From Eutypella sp. D-1 (lineage: Eukaryota; Ascomycota; Sordariomycetes; Xylariales; Diatrypaceae), in contig JAJTTP010000005.1 of assembly GCA_023313575.1 (NCBI GenBank), forward strand, positions 1,550,001 through 1,614,000: a DNA stretch of 64,000 nucleotides. Direction: 5' to 3'. The stretch's first letter is position 1. The number at the start of each line of letters is the position of its first letter. A model generated the notes under the pieces. It searched no databases and was not told where the DNA came from. It saw only the letters and a list, made by a program, of their open reading frames with translations. The translations under genes and the position numbers were made by a program. Below, piece after piece: positions 1 to 11,784 of the stretch.

Positions 1-1232
1 ATACAGAGGGTGTGACATTTGGGTTTGGATTCTTGTTGTGGCATATCTTGGTGCGAGGACATTTATCGTGGTGGAATCTTTCATCAGTCTCAGGCACGTC
101 CCGATTGGGGTGTACTGGACACCGCCATCATGGATTCAGGTGATACCCCATGTATAGTTGTGATAGGTACCCCTTACATTGAAGGGGCTGCTATTGCTAT
201 TGTCACTATTGCTACTGCCTCTTTTTATGAAACAGTCATTCTTTTCATGAAAGTAATACCCAATGTTTTGCTACTCAACAAAAAGAATAAAAGCGGGCAC
301 CAGTGATTATCAAAGTAATAGTGGTAATGGTGGTGATAGTGAGGGTATGTAGATACGATATGCCGCAGTGTACAGCATAGCTGCCATCTGTCAAGTGAGT
401 CGAGGAAAAATTCATAGGATGGCTCCATTAAAGCTCTGAGTACTTAACGCCAGTGTCGCTCGAAAGAAAATCCAGCTCTTCCACGATAGGACGCGAACCA
501 TGCATGAGTACACTCTGTATTGTAGTCATAATTACAAACCATCATCTATGCAGGCTATCTACTCAAAGCAAACTGGGTTCACCCGAATCTATCTTTCCTT
601 GAACGGTTCTTTACTCTCGTTATTGCGGAGATACTGGCTCTAAAATTACTGTAGATCACTAATAGGGGCAAATAGGGGTAGCGCGCCCCACATATAATGC
701 TGCATAGTCTCAGCTCGAATGCGTATTTGAACAATGATACAATTGTTAGGTATTCACTTCCTGCCCCTAACGCTCCGGAGCTGAATTGACCATCCATTCA
801 TTATGTTAGGTCACATAACATCAAACACTGATGTAATTATGTGTAAAGCGTCATATCATAAGCAACACCTCGAGTGAGATAGGAATCAACCACATTTTAA
901 TTGGTCAGATTTGCGTTGGGCCATGGAAATTCCTTTAATTTTGACTAGCAGTCACTTTCACGGGTAGTCTTTGCCTGTCTTCCCACCAAGCTCTCTTATC
1001 AATCCCCCTTATATCGTGGATGGGTGAATAGCCCGCAAGAGTGATACAACCGTAGCTAATGTCTTCCTATTCCAAGGGCATACACGACATCTAAAGACCC
1101 CTTTGAAGCCATCACAACATTTGATATGAAACGAGAAGAAAAGGGAATATAAAAAGGGAAAACTCCGATTCTTTAGCCTTATATCCAGCAGCTTTGTCCC
1201 ACCCTATCTCAACCATCTTAATCCTACCGAAC
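1..1232. other. Intergenic, no gene seen
   Basis: I see no supported gene here. The open frames are short, overlap on both strands and show no recognisable protein motif. The right-hand part is presumably the 3' flank of the minus-strand cytochrome gene. Confidence 0.6.
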
Positions 1233-2774
1233 TCAAGCGTACGTCCTCCTAGGACTCTCTTTTGCAGCCTGCGTGTCGGGGTCGGAGCCGGCAGCAGTGA
1301 GGCCAACGCCGCGCTCGCGCTCGCGGCGGGCGCGGACGACGCCGACGCCCTTAGCGGCGAGGTAGATGACGGCGACAACGCCGGCGGCGACGGAGTAGCC
1401 GATGGTGAGGGAGCGGCGGCCGCCGGCGAGCCGGATGCCTAGGCCTCCGTTGACGACGCCCATAATCATCAGCGCGCGGCCGTACCAGATATGCGTGTGC
1501 GAGACGGCGGTCCGCCCTCCCCGCTTCAGGTACTGCAAGTGGTGCACGTACCCGCCGATCGGCTGCAGGACAGTCAGGCACACAAGTACGGTGCCGAAGG
1601 TGGTGTGCGTGGTTTGAAAACCCTGTGTTGCTCTTCGGTTAGCCTGACTGGTCTAATCATGGGGATCATGGGCTCGTGTGACATTAAGACCGCGAGAAAG
1701 GAGAGTCTGGGGAAATTTGACAAAAAGGGGGGACGACTTACGAATCCGGCTCGTTGCGAAGCGACATAGCCCAGCCCGAAGCCAACCCACATCAGCACGA
1801 AGGCGACGGCCTGCCAGGCGGCATGGATAGCCCATTTTCCAAGGAGCGGCATCAGCGCCGACCCGAGCGGGTACATGACAACCCATACGACCAGCATGAT
1901 GGCCCAATGCGCGACGACGATCTTAGACGGGCCACCGCTGCTAGACCCACCGGGGGTAATGGCGCCAGAACCCGATCCGCCATTCTGTCCGGAATTACTC
2001 CCACTGCCACCAGAGCCGCCGCTGCCTGAACCCCCACCGCTATTATTATTGCCGCCACCAGAACTTCCGCCCCCGTCGACGAAGGGGTTGCTGTCACCGC
2101 TCACGGTGGCCTGAGTTAGGTCGAGCTGATAATTGCTCGGCTGCGAGCTGTGCCTAGAGATCCCGACATTCGTGTCGGTCGTATCAAGGGCGTCTCCCTC
2201 CCTCCATGCGTAGATCCAGTTCGAGCGCGTGTCTGAAAACTGCATGCTGCCACCGGACCAGGAGTCACAGTTACCGCACCGGAAGTTTGCCGTCATCATA
2301 TTGTTCTCGATACCGCTGCCGGCCAAGAGCTCGACATCTGCGTCTGGGTTCTCCTGCGGTGCGACGTAGCCGGTTCCAGATCGCGGTGATATCGTCACGT
2401 TATTGTTGCCATCGGTATATAGCAGAAACATGTTGGAGCCCTGCATAGACGTCCCTTGTCCAAGTCCAACCCATTGGTACGTTGTTGGCGCTTGGAGCTG
2501 TATATATATGTTGCCGCTGCCCGACGAGGCCGATTCCTCTGGCACCGCAATGGTGTAGCATATGTTATCACTTGGGCAGAATCTCTGGGGATCCGCCGAT
2601 ACGAGTGTGCTGTATGTGAGCGCGGCTAATCGGGTAGGTCAGCCAGAATTTTCTAGTTGGGGGGAAATTTTACAGGCCGTTATAATGGCGGTAATATTAA
2701 TAGGAAGCAATTGAAGCTAGTTGAGGCCTGGATCGCGACTTACACAGGGCCGCAGCGGATAATATAGTCTGCAT
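1233..2774 (-). CDS. Secreted DOMON / cytochrome b561 haem protein
   Basis: Three exons close in frame: 2744-2774, 1742-2625 and 1233-1622, with GTAAGT donors at 2743 and 1741, giving 434 residues. The start at 2774 supplies a short signal peptide (MQTILSAAAL...) ending near residue 21. Residues about 22-185 form a DOMON domain like the cytochrome of cellobiose dehydrogenase (CYTIAVPE, WVGLGQG, NVTISPR). A Gly/Ser/Asn-rich linker (about 187-245) joins it to a cytochrome b561 membrane domain with several hydrophobic spans and candidate haem histidines (VAHW, TTHTTFG, VHHLQY, SHTHIW). Members of this family pass electrons across a membrane between two b haems; the substrate here cannot be told. 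The C-terminus is charged and probably cytosolic. Confidence 0.88.
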
Positions 2775-4276
2775 TTTCAGTGTTTGTCCCTTATGTCGAG
2801 TACTGGTGGTGGTGATCTAAAACTCGAAAGATCGACGAAGAAGAGATTCTGGGGTGGAAATATCGGTAACCCCTAAATAAAAAAATGGGGTGTCGATGGA
2901 ATTTGTAGCAAGTCTTGCAATCCAGTCAGCTGGTCTCACAATAGACGAGTGAGTCTCCAATGACGAATAGGGGCTATTATCGTCGATGATGCCTCGTTCC
3001 AGGTGTTGGTGTGAGACAATACGTGGCTCTCAGCCGCGTCCCGTGGAGAATTACGACTCGGAGAAGGAATAAATAACGGTAACACAGGGTGGCACCCGAA
3101 TTCTTGAACTATTATTATATACTAATGATAGGATAGATAGAGTAGGGCAGGAAAGGTCAGAACCAGGACCGATCAACCTCTGATGGGTAGTAGCGAGGTG
3201 GATATGGAAATAGGTTTCGGTGTAATCTAATAATAATTGTCGTGGTGTTACTATGGAAGACTAGGGTTGACTGGCTTCCGAAGATTATCGTTATCCACAA
3301 CGAGGAGAGAGAGCAGGTAGAGTTTGAAGGCCGATGGGGGGGGGCGGGAATGGAATCCTTTGTATACTACGGTGGCTTCCCCCCATGGCCCCTCACCCCC
3401 CTTCCGTCTGACAGGCCGCCGAGCAAGATAAATCCATAGGACCTCGGGATGCTTGGCTAAGCTCAGGTACATAGCACCAAAGGCTACGGGGAAGAGGTTA
3501 ACGCGACAGGAAGCACTTGATCGGCCGGGCGGCAATCCATCCTTACTCGGGGAGAGTTGGCGTTTGATATCCTGGTATCTTGGTATCGTGGGATCCTGGT
3601 ATTCTTAGGAGGGGCAACGTCATAACCTGGGCTGAGGCTTCCCCATTCTCTTGGCTCCAGCTTATCTAGGTACAGAGAAATCTTGGCGACGGGCAGCGGT
3701 GGGATGAGGTAGGTGACAAAGCATGTAGATGGGATGTGCAGTTTCGTATGCGAGCACATCGCTAATGATACAACGGCCTAGCCCAGGGCGCCAATGGGGT
3801 ATAATCTACGACTACTACCTCGTACTGTCAACCGGCGCGGAACTCTATTCGTTAGTTCGACATGGGATGATATGCGTCCGCAGAGTTTGGTCACACTTCG
3901 CTCGTACCCATCTGTGGATTGTCTCCGAAGTAATTGAGTGCGTGCTGGCATATCTCATCTGATGGGATTCTGTGATGTTCGGTCGGTCAACCTGCCCACC
4001 ACCATTCACGCTGCATTTACACAGCATTTTTGGGCATCATCTCAAGCCGCTATGTATGGGAGATGAATCTGAAACATAGCCACGTTGCCATGTTGACACC
4101 TTGAGCCGCTAGGGGAGAGGGTTGAGGATGGAAGGCAATAAAGGTGGTATTAGGGAGTGGGAGGGGGATCTTGCGGCCCTAGACCCTGCAGTAATGAGTG
4201 CGTAGTCGTCCCATATAATTAAGACCGTTTATTCGTCCCTCCCCCTTAAGCAGTAGCAGTGCCGTGGTGGAGGGTA

Positions 4277-4286
4277 TACCTAGGTA
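4277..4286. repeat. Palindrome TACCTAGGTA, copy 1
   Basis: A perfect 10-bp palindrome running into a GGTA repeat, in the gene-free gap left of the kinase gene. Confidence 0.8.
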
Positions 4287-5360
4287 GGTACACACTTAGA
4301 TACCTAAGTTGGTTGTAGGTTTTGCAGGTGCAACCCCAGAGAACCCGTCCGCGGGGACCCAGAAATTACACGTGCCGAGCCTAGACATGGATCGGGAATA
4401 GCGTGCATGACAGAAATCTAGCCCGAAAGTCGCAGACAAACTAAGTAATTTATAAGATGTTAGTCGGATTTGCGACCACACTTTCCTAGCCCTAAAACCG
4501 ACAGGGACAGGAGCGACCAGTAAAATACGAGATATTTCAGATAGCCAAACCACCAAGGTACATTACCTAGGCATATAAAATGTTTCGGGTTCCGCCAAGA
4601 AAAACATCCATGGGAGAATGCTATGTAACCACTTTAGAGAAACTGCGCCCTTGATTTAGACCTTTCGCGGGATCTTGCCGTGCTTAGCTACTGCATTCTC
4701 GCACTTGCTCCAGTCACTTTTGGTGATATTGATGACACTTTTGCTGACTGCTTTTTTTTTCCCCACTATATAGAGTACAGAGATAATAAGTATTGTCTAA
4801 ACAACTTATTACCGGCTTTACCAACCCGGAAGTTCTCTCTTAACCATGCATGCAAGGTACTATTCTCATTATCGAAGAATGAAATAACCTTGCAATAAGG
4901 CTGCTTCCGGAAGGCCGGACTTTCCATCTGCTTATATGTGGATACCTGTAATTAATTTCTGGGGTTTCCTAACCTAATATTTCATTTTCCCGTTTAGGAA
5001 TTTTTCCCCCTTCATTGTCAGCAAGGCCACGAGATAGCGCCCTTCTCCCCCTTCGTTTATCTAACTTTCCCGTAAGATATAGCACGCATCTGCATACGCG
5101 AGGCTAGATCCACAGCGATAACCCCACATTCTAGTTAGTCTAAATGTAAATTCCCCAGTGAGGCTGTGTACTTCAGGACTTAAGTAAGTAGGTGGAATTT
5201 GGAGATTGGAGGAGAGACTGCAAAATTTCGAGTTCGCAACCAAGGTAAACTCCGCCCATTCAGTATAATTAGTGCCGGAGGCACTACTTACCGATTGCGC
5301 CCCCCCACTGCCCAGCCCTATCTACCGCTACTTATACTACTAGGTAAGGAGGTATCTAAT

Positions 5361-5370
5361 TACCTAGGTA
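5361..5370. repeat. Palindrome TACCTAGGTA, copy 2
   Basis: Exact copy in the same gap, flanked by TAGGTAAGGAGG on the left. Confidence 0.8.
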
Positions 5371-6862
5371 GTTAGATGTGAACAACGTTCCAACATTGGA
5401 CTTACTAATGGGATGGGCAAGTGATGGTGCTAGGGGCTAAGAGTGACGGGCCGGCGACTATATCCTTAGGAGAATGCTATGCACTTGTAGTATGTAAGAA
5501 CTGACTAATAAAGAGGCGATGCTTATCAGGTCTATACGCGTCCCAATGACTTCATACTTACCGACCCGTTGTATAATCTATCCTTTTGTGCAGGTAAGTA
5601 GTTATGAGGCGGGTTGACGGGTAGGTAGGTTGGTAGGGAGATAGGGTATTAAATCGGTAGACTTACATTTTGTTGATGCTGTACCACCATCTACGTCGAG
5701 TATGCCATGCACGCCAAGATACCCTTTCCCCTACACAAGATGCCAAGATCACCCCGTCCTCAAACGCCTTGCAGGAAACGACGCGTCCCAGCGTCAGCGT
5801 CACCAACCTATGAGGGTTCCTGCGTACGCAATCAACCTCCATGCCGTCCGTGGTGCTCCGGATCCCGATTGTCCTCTACCTTTTCGCAGAAGAGGGGCAT
5901 GAACAAGAAGAAGAAAAAGAAGGTGTGGTCGATCTTGATAATTGCGTAAAGCCTGATCGGTAGCTAGCTAGCTAGGTAAGTCCCCGGAGTACCGATGGAG
6001 ACGTAGAGGGTGGAGGGAAAGTGACGCGCAGCCAGCACGGCGTCGCACATGTCAGACCGCCATTCGAGTCAGCGAGAAAGCAAATACAAGCAAGGAATGG
6101 TAAAACAGAGCAAACGGACAGCAACGGCACACTCTCGACCATTGCTTATCCGTCTGCTTACTCCCGCGGACGTCAAACCCCAATGAAAATTTCCGATTCA
6201 TGCTTCCCAGAGGTAAGAGAAGTATGGTGCTTACCGCACAGATAAAAAATACACAAACGTGCTTCTTATTCACTTTGTTCTCGGACAGCGTAGGTTGGAC
6301 GTCCCACACCGGGAATCTGCCAGGCTGGTTCGTTACACGTTTCACGAAATACGTCAAGATTGGGAGGCGCACACGTGGCATTTGGGAGAAAAGTTCCCTT
6401 ACATTGGTAGAAAAAGTAATAGTAAATTGGAAAAGAAACCAAATAGTCTTGTTGCGCCCGCGCGGGTTCAACTATCTACTCTGTATGTAATGCACGGGAA
6501 ACCTCCGTCTACCGTCCATCTACTGCCCATAAAACGAAGTCATGTTCATCCAGCCCTAAGGCACAGGAGCGCAGAAAAAGACCGCCATCCACACGGACAT
6601 GCAAAACAGAACAAGGTTAATCATCAATATCCTCCCGTCATAAACAAAGGGGTAGGACAGCCTAACTCGGTGGGAACTTTTCTTACGCCTTGCTGGAAAA
6701 TGAGACATGACGCCCTATCATGCTGCGATATCGAGATGACGACCTCCACGTTTCTTCCCCGCCCAATGGCCCCCACAGGACTTAAGTTGGCCCGTAAGCC
6801 CTTCAGCGAGCTGCGCCAAGAGGCAGGATTACGCGTCTCGTGTGTATAGAACGATGTATTAT

Positions 6863-8344
6863 TCAAGCGTCCCTGAACATGAACGATTTCTCCAGCAAGC
6901 TGCTGGGGGCCACGAAACTGAAACCCGTGAAGGGGTCATCCTCCTTAGGCGATGCGGGGATGAACGGCTCGTTGCCGACCGCCATCATGGAGTCAAGCGA
7001 CAGGTCAGTGAATTCCGGCGCGAAATTCTCGGCAAGCTCGGGATCGGTGATGAGCGGCTTGATCGGAGGCTCCAACTCGCGGGCAGCGAGCTTCTTCCAA
7101 TCGATCTTCTTGAAGAACCGGTGACATTTGATCGTGTGTAGATCCTTGGGCATGTTCGCGCCCAGTCGCTTGGCCGGGTTCTTGTTCAAGAGCCGCGTCA
7201 GAAGGTCTTTAGCATCCGGGCCGAAGAAGTACGGCAGGATAAGCTTCTGCTTGACAATGTTCTGCTGGATCTTTGCGTGATTCCCGCCCCGAAACGGAGG
7301 ATTACCCGTCATGAGATCGTACGCGAGTGCGCCGAGGGACCACCAATCCACTGCCTTGCCATATTTCTGCCCGAGCACGATCTCCGGCGCCATGTATTCA
7401 ATGGTCCCGAGAATGGACTTGCAGCTGGCATCTTCATCATCAACCGCGACCTTGGAAAGACCGAAATCAGTCAAGAGAAGGTGGCCCTGGGCGTCAAGGA
7501 GACAGTTCTCAGGTTTTAAGTCGCGATAGACAACGCCTAGTGTGTCGTGGAGGTGGGACAACGCAAGAACCATTTCGGCCATGTAGAAGGCCGCAACTGG
7601 CTCAGAGAACATCTTTTCCGTATTCAGGTGAGTAAATAGTTCTCCACCCTGGCCGTACTCGAGAATGAGATACAGTTTTTCCTGGTCCTGGAATGCGTAA
7701 AACAGTTTTACAACGAACGGATGTCGGTTGACCGACTCGAGGATCTGTCTCTCGGTCTTTGTCTGCTCGACGAGTTTCTTGTGCACGACCACGGAAGCTT
7801 TCTTAAACTGCTTCTGCGCGTAGAGCCTGCCAGTTGCTCGTTGCTTGACAAGGAGTACAGTCCCGAAGGTGCCCTTCCCTAGGCATCGAAGCGGCTCGAA
7901 GTCATCGGCCTGCACCTTTCGCGAAACAAGTCCACCCTCGATGATTTTAGGTTTTTCGCGCACACTCTCGCTAACGAAGTCATTTTCCAGCGGAACTTCG
8001 TAGCTGGTGGATCCGCTCTCGGAGAAGCCATCGTCGCTGCTGCTCATGTAACGCTGTCGGCTGCTGTTCCTGGTCACCAGGGTGCTGGCGCGGGAGTCAT
8101 TCAAGCTGAGCGGCTCCATCTGCATGCGCAGCTTTGCGATGCCACTGACGGCGGGCGAGTTGGTGCCACGCAGGACAGGGCTGCAGTTGGCGCTGACGAC
8201 ATCGTCAAGTCTAGGCCCACGGCCACGCCTAGTAAGAGGTGGGGTGGGGCAGTAATCGGAATCCTCGTCACCAGAACCGGCAGGCGATGCGCCGAAACCA
8301 CGGATGGTATTTAGGGCAGGGGCGGCTGGCTTTAATGCACTCAT
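6863..8344 (-). CDS. AGC-family Ser/Thr kinase, S6K/Psk1-like
   Basis: A single-exon gene of 493 residues. The start is the ATG at 8344; the frame opens upstream only through a GTG. Residues 1-145 are Ser-rich and disordered. The kinase domain (about 149-412) shows the glycine loop GKGTFG, Lys178 (AQK), YRDLKPEN with catalytic Asp275, DFG at 293-295 and the activation loop SILGTIEYMAPE, where Ser310 takes the place of the PDK1-phosphorylated Thr of S6K. The AGC tail carries a turn motif (FIPASPK, Ser465) and a hydrophobic motif FTGFSF (Ser476), the classic TORC1 target site. These features point to the S6K/Psk1 group rather than PKA, which lacks a phosphorylatable hydrophobic motif. It probably acts in nutrient and growth signalling in the cytoplasm. 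Confidence 0.93.
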   Translation of the reverse strand: MSALKPAAPALNTIRGFGASPAGSGDEDSDYCPTPPLTRRGRGPRLDDVVSANCSPVLRGTNSPAVSGIAKLRMQMEPLSLNDSRASTLVTRNSSRQRYMSSSDDGFSESGSTSYEVPLENDFVSESVREKPKIIEGGLVSRKVQADDFEPLRCLGKGTFGTVLLVKQRATGRLYAQKQFKKASVVVHKKLVEQTKTERQILESVNRHPFVVKLFYAFQDQEKLYLILEYGQGGELFTHLNTEKMFSEPVAAFYMAEMVLALSHLHDTLGVVYRDLKPENCLLDAQGHLLLTDFGLSKVAVDDEDASCKSILGTIEYMAPEIVLGQKYGKAVDWWSLGALAYDLMTGNPPFRGGNHAKIQQNIVKQKLILPYFFGPDAKDLLTRLLNKNPAKRLGANMPKDLHTIKCHRFFKKIDWKKLAARELEPPIKPLITDPELAENFAPEFTDLSLDSMMAVGNEPFIPASPKEDDPFTGFSFVAPSSLLEKSFMFRDA

Positions 8345-10177
8345 GATGGTTTCCGTTTCGCTGTCGTTAACGAGAAGACAAATCGCGGCCTGCACTATGC
8401 AGTATGCTACGTATTCCTCGTCGCTTCTCTAGATATTTCTTTTATAATAACTTTGTAACAAAGCCGTCTCACGATGGATAGTGAGACGGCTGCTTCAGAA
8501 AGAGGTAGAATCGCTATCAATTTAACCCGCCCCGATTCAAGGTAGGCGGGCACCGCGTCGTCGCTGAGCGTCGGTGCGGAGTTCGCGAAGGTAATCTCGA
8601 ATGAATGGCTGAGCAGTGGGTGCGACCATTTGCTGGCAGTAAAAGGAGAGCGAAGAAGGGAAATCGTCGTTGTTTCGTTTCTGAGGCATTGGTAGTCGGC
8701 TGTTTATTTCGTGAATTCTGTTCGATCGTATATATGTTGACGTCTCGAAGGTTTGGTTGTTCACCAGAAGGTGGTTTATAGAAAAAAGAGAAAGAAAGAG
8801 GGAGACAAAGGGAACAAAAAGATCACATACAAGGCAGGCAGCGCACAATAAACTTGACCTTTTGGAACTTAAAAAATGGACCCACCGGGGAACACATTGT
8901 TCCAACACATTGTTGCAAACAGTACGTACCTGCACTAAAAACCGGGGACATGTGAAATTTTCGAGGCTTACATTAATCGGGGGTTTGTTCCCGTCTTTGA
9001 TACTTGCATAGCTTCTGCTTAATTCGGGAAAAATAGTAAAAAGCTGGGGTAATTATGCAATGCATTAATACGCAGCTCGTGTTCTTATGTAATAGTGCGC
9101 TGACATGGCCGCCTTGGCTGCCCAATCATCCTGCTTGGGTGGTACAAACTACGGAGCATATTGAAGCTGAATCCGCTTGCCTCGCCGTGCCTAACCAGGT
9201 CTACCCACCAAGCCCACCACCCATTACACCTGCCTGTCAGGCGGTCCGCTGTGCGCTCCGGAGCGCCCTTGTAATGGAGAATTAAAGCTTCCTATTTTAG
9301 ACTTGTAGGGCCACATGGATCCAATCATTGGCTTCAAAATATCCCTTTTGTTCCACTATTTCGGGAGGGCCTGTACTCCAGTGTCAGCTAGTGTCAATTT
9401 TGGAAATCATATGATTCTAATTCATCCTCTCTTGTTCAAGAAGGTAGATCACAAGTCTGTAACTATCTGGAGAGGTCTTCAAGAACGTGCATTGTCTCAC
9501 TTAATAAGGCCATTTTCTAGGTCAGTCACTCACCACTTTCATTTAACTATCAAACTAGTTATTTCAAATTTGAGGTCATAAATATATACAAATGTCAAAT
9601 GGAGACTAGTTATTAGTTCCGACGACTTGCCCAGGGCCGGAAGCCCCATAGGTACCCGGCGAAATATTCCTTAGGGCCAATTATGTCATCACTTGCTCAC
9701 CAATGCAACGACTCTAACGGCGCGGTCAATGTCTGCATTCGTAGTTTCTCTTCGTCCTCTATAACCTTTCATACGGCAACAGTACACCATATGAAGCCAT
9801 GCTGTAACATCAACGCGCGAACCACATAGAAGGTCGATGACCCCGAGCGCTTAACTCCTTGATGGATTGGCCTTGATTAGTTACCTCTCATAAGCTCAGA
9901 TGAGTCCCTAATGCGAGTATAACAATCACTACGAAGGGCACCAGAACTCGAGTCGACGCGGAAAGTCTTCTAAGGGTGAGTGAGGTTTTCTGAGTGTTGC
10001 TCTTGCAATATTGTGCTAAGCACAAACTCAGACGTGTAGTGGACAGCAATCAAGAAGAGGCGCGTGACTCGTTTTCTAGAGGAATACGTAGTTCATCGCG
10101 GCAAATTCAACTGAGGCCAGAAGTCAATGGTACAGAGTGACCTAGCCTTCGACAAAAAAATTGTGAAGGTCCAGCGG
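8345..10177. other. Kinase 5' leader and intergenic DNA
   Basis: Nearest the kinase start this is probably its promoter and leader. A minus-strand frame at 8537-8935 ends 192 nt before the kinase ATG and could be an upstream ORF, most plausibly its last 50 codons starting MPQKRNN, but it shows no recognisable motif. Nothing else is supported up to the tRNA-like gene. Confidence 0.5.
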
Positions 10178-10185
10178 AAAAAAAA
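10178..10185 (-). terminator. Pol III T-run terminator
   Basis: Eight consecutive T on the minus strand lie 7 nt downstream of the tRNA-like gene's 3' end, as expected for RNA polymerase III termination. Confidence 0.75.
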
Positions 10186-10192
10186 TGTAATT

Positions 10193-10301
10193 GCCCGGAC
10201 TCGGATTCGAACCGAGGACTCTCGAATACCTATGGCACGTTCCACCCCATTTGGGATGAGGCCCAGCTTGACCTAGCATGTTACCACTACACCATCCAGG
10301 C
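10193..10301 (-). tRNA. tRNA-like gene, intron-bearing or degenerate; isotype unassigned
   Basis: The 109-nt minus-strand sequence has a fully paired 7-bp acceptor stem (GCCTGGA with TCCGGGC), a perfect A box (TGGTGTAGTGG), a 5-bp T stem (CTCGG/CCGAG) with loop TTCGAAT, a perfect B box (GGTTCGAATCC) and a T8 terminator. It is about 37 nt longer than a class I tRNA, which suggests an intron. However, I could not fold a clean anticodon arm: the best pairing, CTAGG with TCGAG, has a mismatch, and C rather than U falls at position 33. An internal hairpin CATCCC/GGGGTG lies in the extra segment. It could be an intron-containing tRNA with an odd splice geometry or a tRNA pseudogene still competent for Pol III. 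Confidence 0.65.
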
Positions 10302-10714
10302 TTTTATTTGTTGGAAACTCGTCGCCTTATTTTGCTTCATATGGTGTCCAGGTAGGGAACGGGATACCAACTATAAGCTACATCCATTGCAAGTCTAGGT
10401 GGAATGAGGGGCGGGGTCTACCGAGCTACAAGCTATACCCCCGCCTTGGTACACAGGAAAGGATGATACCTACCACGACATTCATGCCGAAGAACCCGTC
10501 AACAAAAGTCTCGGGGATGAAAAAGGTAATAACATCTAGGAGTAACCGTTCTCCCCACTCTACTCTTATTCTCTCCGCACTGGACTAATCCACGTCTCCT
10601 TACTCTCGAGTTGGCTGCTTGGATGCGAGACGCCCTATGTTCTAACCTGTTGTCTTTAATCTACGTACTGGTTGGCTAAGAGTGAACCTCAAACCTGGGA
10701 CTGAAATACACCGT
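10302..10714. other. Intergenic, no gene seen
   Basis: Lies between the tRNA-like gene and the 3' end of the hydrolase. I see no gene or structure here. Confidence 0.6.
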
Positions 10715-11688
10715 CTATTGCATGCCACTACCGAAAGCTCGGAAAATCGCCAGGCTGACTATAGGGTAGGACATGATCCTGTCATGTAGACCATACTTCA
10801 TAATCTCCTCCCTGACTACGCCTTTCACGGTCCTCCTCTCCGCCACCCACCCACAAGCTTCACGCTCCACACGGGACTTCCGCTTGTCCTTCTCAAGCTC
10901 CTCGTAGGTGATGCCACCGGGGAAAGAGGCGTTCGCCGCGTACCAGGAGACTTGGTCGCTGTGTGACCACGGGATGTCGTAGTCATCCTCTGCGTGGATG
11001 AGGCTAATATGGTACTTCGGGCCATTGCCTGGCATGTCCTCACGTCGGCGTACGAGATCCGCGATCTTTTCCTTGGTCGGCCACTTGCTGCGAATGAGAG
11101 TGTTCAGGAACGCTAGAAGGCGAGGGAATCGTGCGACAGGGCTTAGGAGAGGGACCGTTCCCCCGAGGCGGTACGTGGCGGTTAAAGCCTCTACATCGGC
11201 GAACGGGGCGACCAAGACCATGCCTGAGAATAGCGTCGGCTCTGGACGGCTCGCCAAGTGATGCGCGAGCGAAACGGCAACAGCTGTACCGATGGATTTT
11301 CCGAAAAGGACGATGCGGGAAGGAGGAATCCCTGCGACGTTCATAGCCCAGTCTGCGAGGGTCAACGCGTCCATCAGCAAGCCCTCCTCGGAGGGGACGC
11401 CGGTGCTGGACCCGAAACCTCGATAGTCTATGGCAACGGTGTGTATCCTGTTCGGATCGCCAGCCGACATGGCGCGATAGCTCGGGGGTCGCCAGCCGGA
11501 GCCTAGGGTGCCAGTAGCACCATGCAGGTAGATGACTAGAAGTGAGGAGGGGTCATCGTGAAGGAGTTTGAAGGCTGTTCGATCTATTATGTCTTTGGCG
11601 ACGCCTGGGGGATCTGCCAATAATGATTGTTCATTTTGACTATAAAGTTTCAAGGGAAGGATATGCCATGCGTGTAATATCTCCCCAT
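10715..11688 (-). pseudogene. ABHD12-like alpha/beta hydrolase, 5' end missing
   Basis: An open frame of about 324 codons encodes the catalytic half of an alpha/beta hydrolase: oxyanion loop YLHGATG, DYRGFG, nucleophile elbow GKSIGTA, acidic residue in DDYDIPW and His in GLHDRI. The order and motifs match the fungal ABHD12/lysophospholipase-like family. The frame continues upstream of any ATG as DGEILHAWHILPL, a segment that lies well inside full-length homologues, and begins at a plausible splice acceptor at 11689-11690. The expected first exons, roughly 100-150 residues with a membrane anchor, are not present: the broken HET gene starts only 97 nt further on. The locus therefore looks 5'-truncated, unless a distant or very divergent exon was missed. 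Confidence 0.75.
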
Positions 11689-11784
11689 CTAAATAAGTAT
11701 GTTGTATACAGCTTGTACAGCTGCGTTTCTTTTACTCTGAGCCAAACAAACTTCATTGAATAATTGACAATCATTGGCGCAGTA

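Larger units (their letters stand above)
2775..6862. other. Intergenic, 4.1 kb, no gene seen
   Basis: This long AT-rich stretch has no supported gene. Open frames up to 196 codons (6259-6849, plus) lack recognisable motifs and overlap frames on the other strand. It contains TAGG/CCTA-rich runs and two exact TACCTAGGTA palindromes (4277 and 5361). Its right end is presumably the 3' untranslated region of the kinase gene. Confidence 0.6.

Noticed and set aside
6259..6849. Plus-strand frame of 196 codons
   Set aside because: No recognisable motif, overlaps the presumed 3' untranslated region of the kinase and another frame on the opposite strand.
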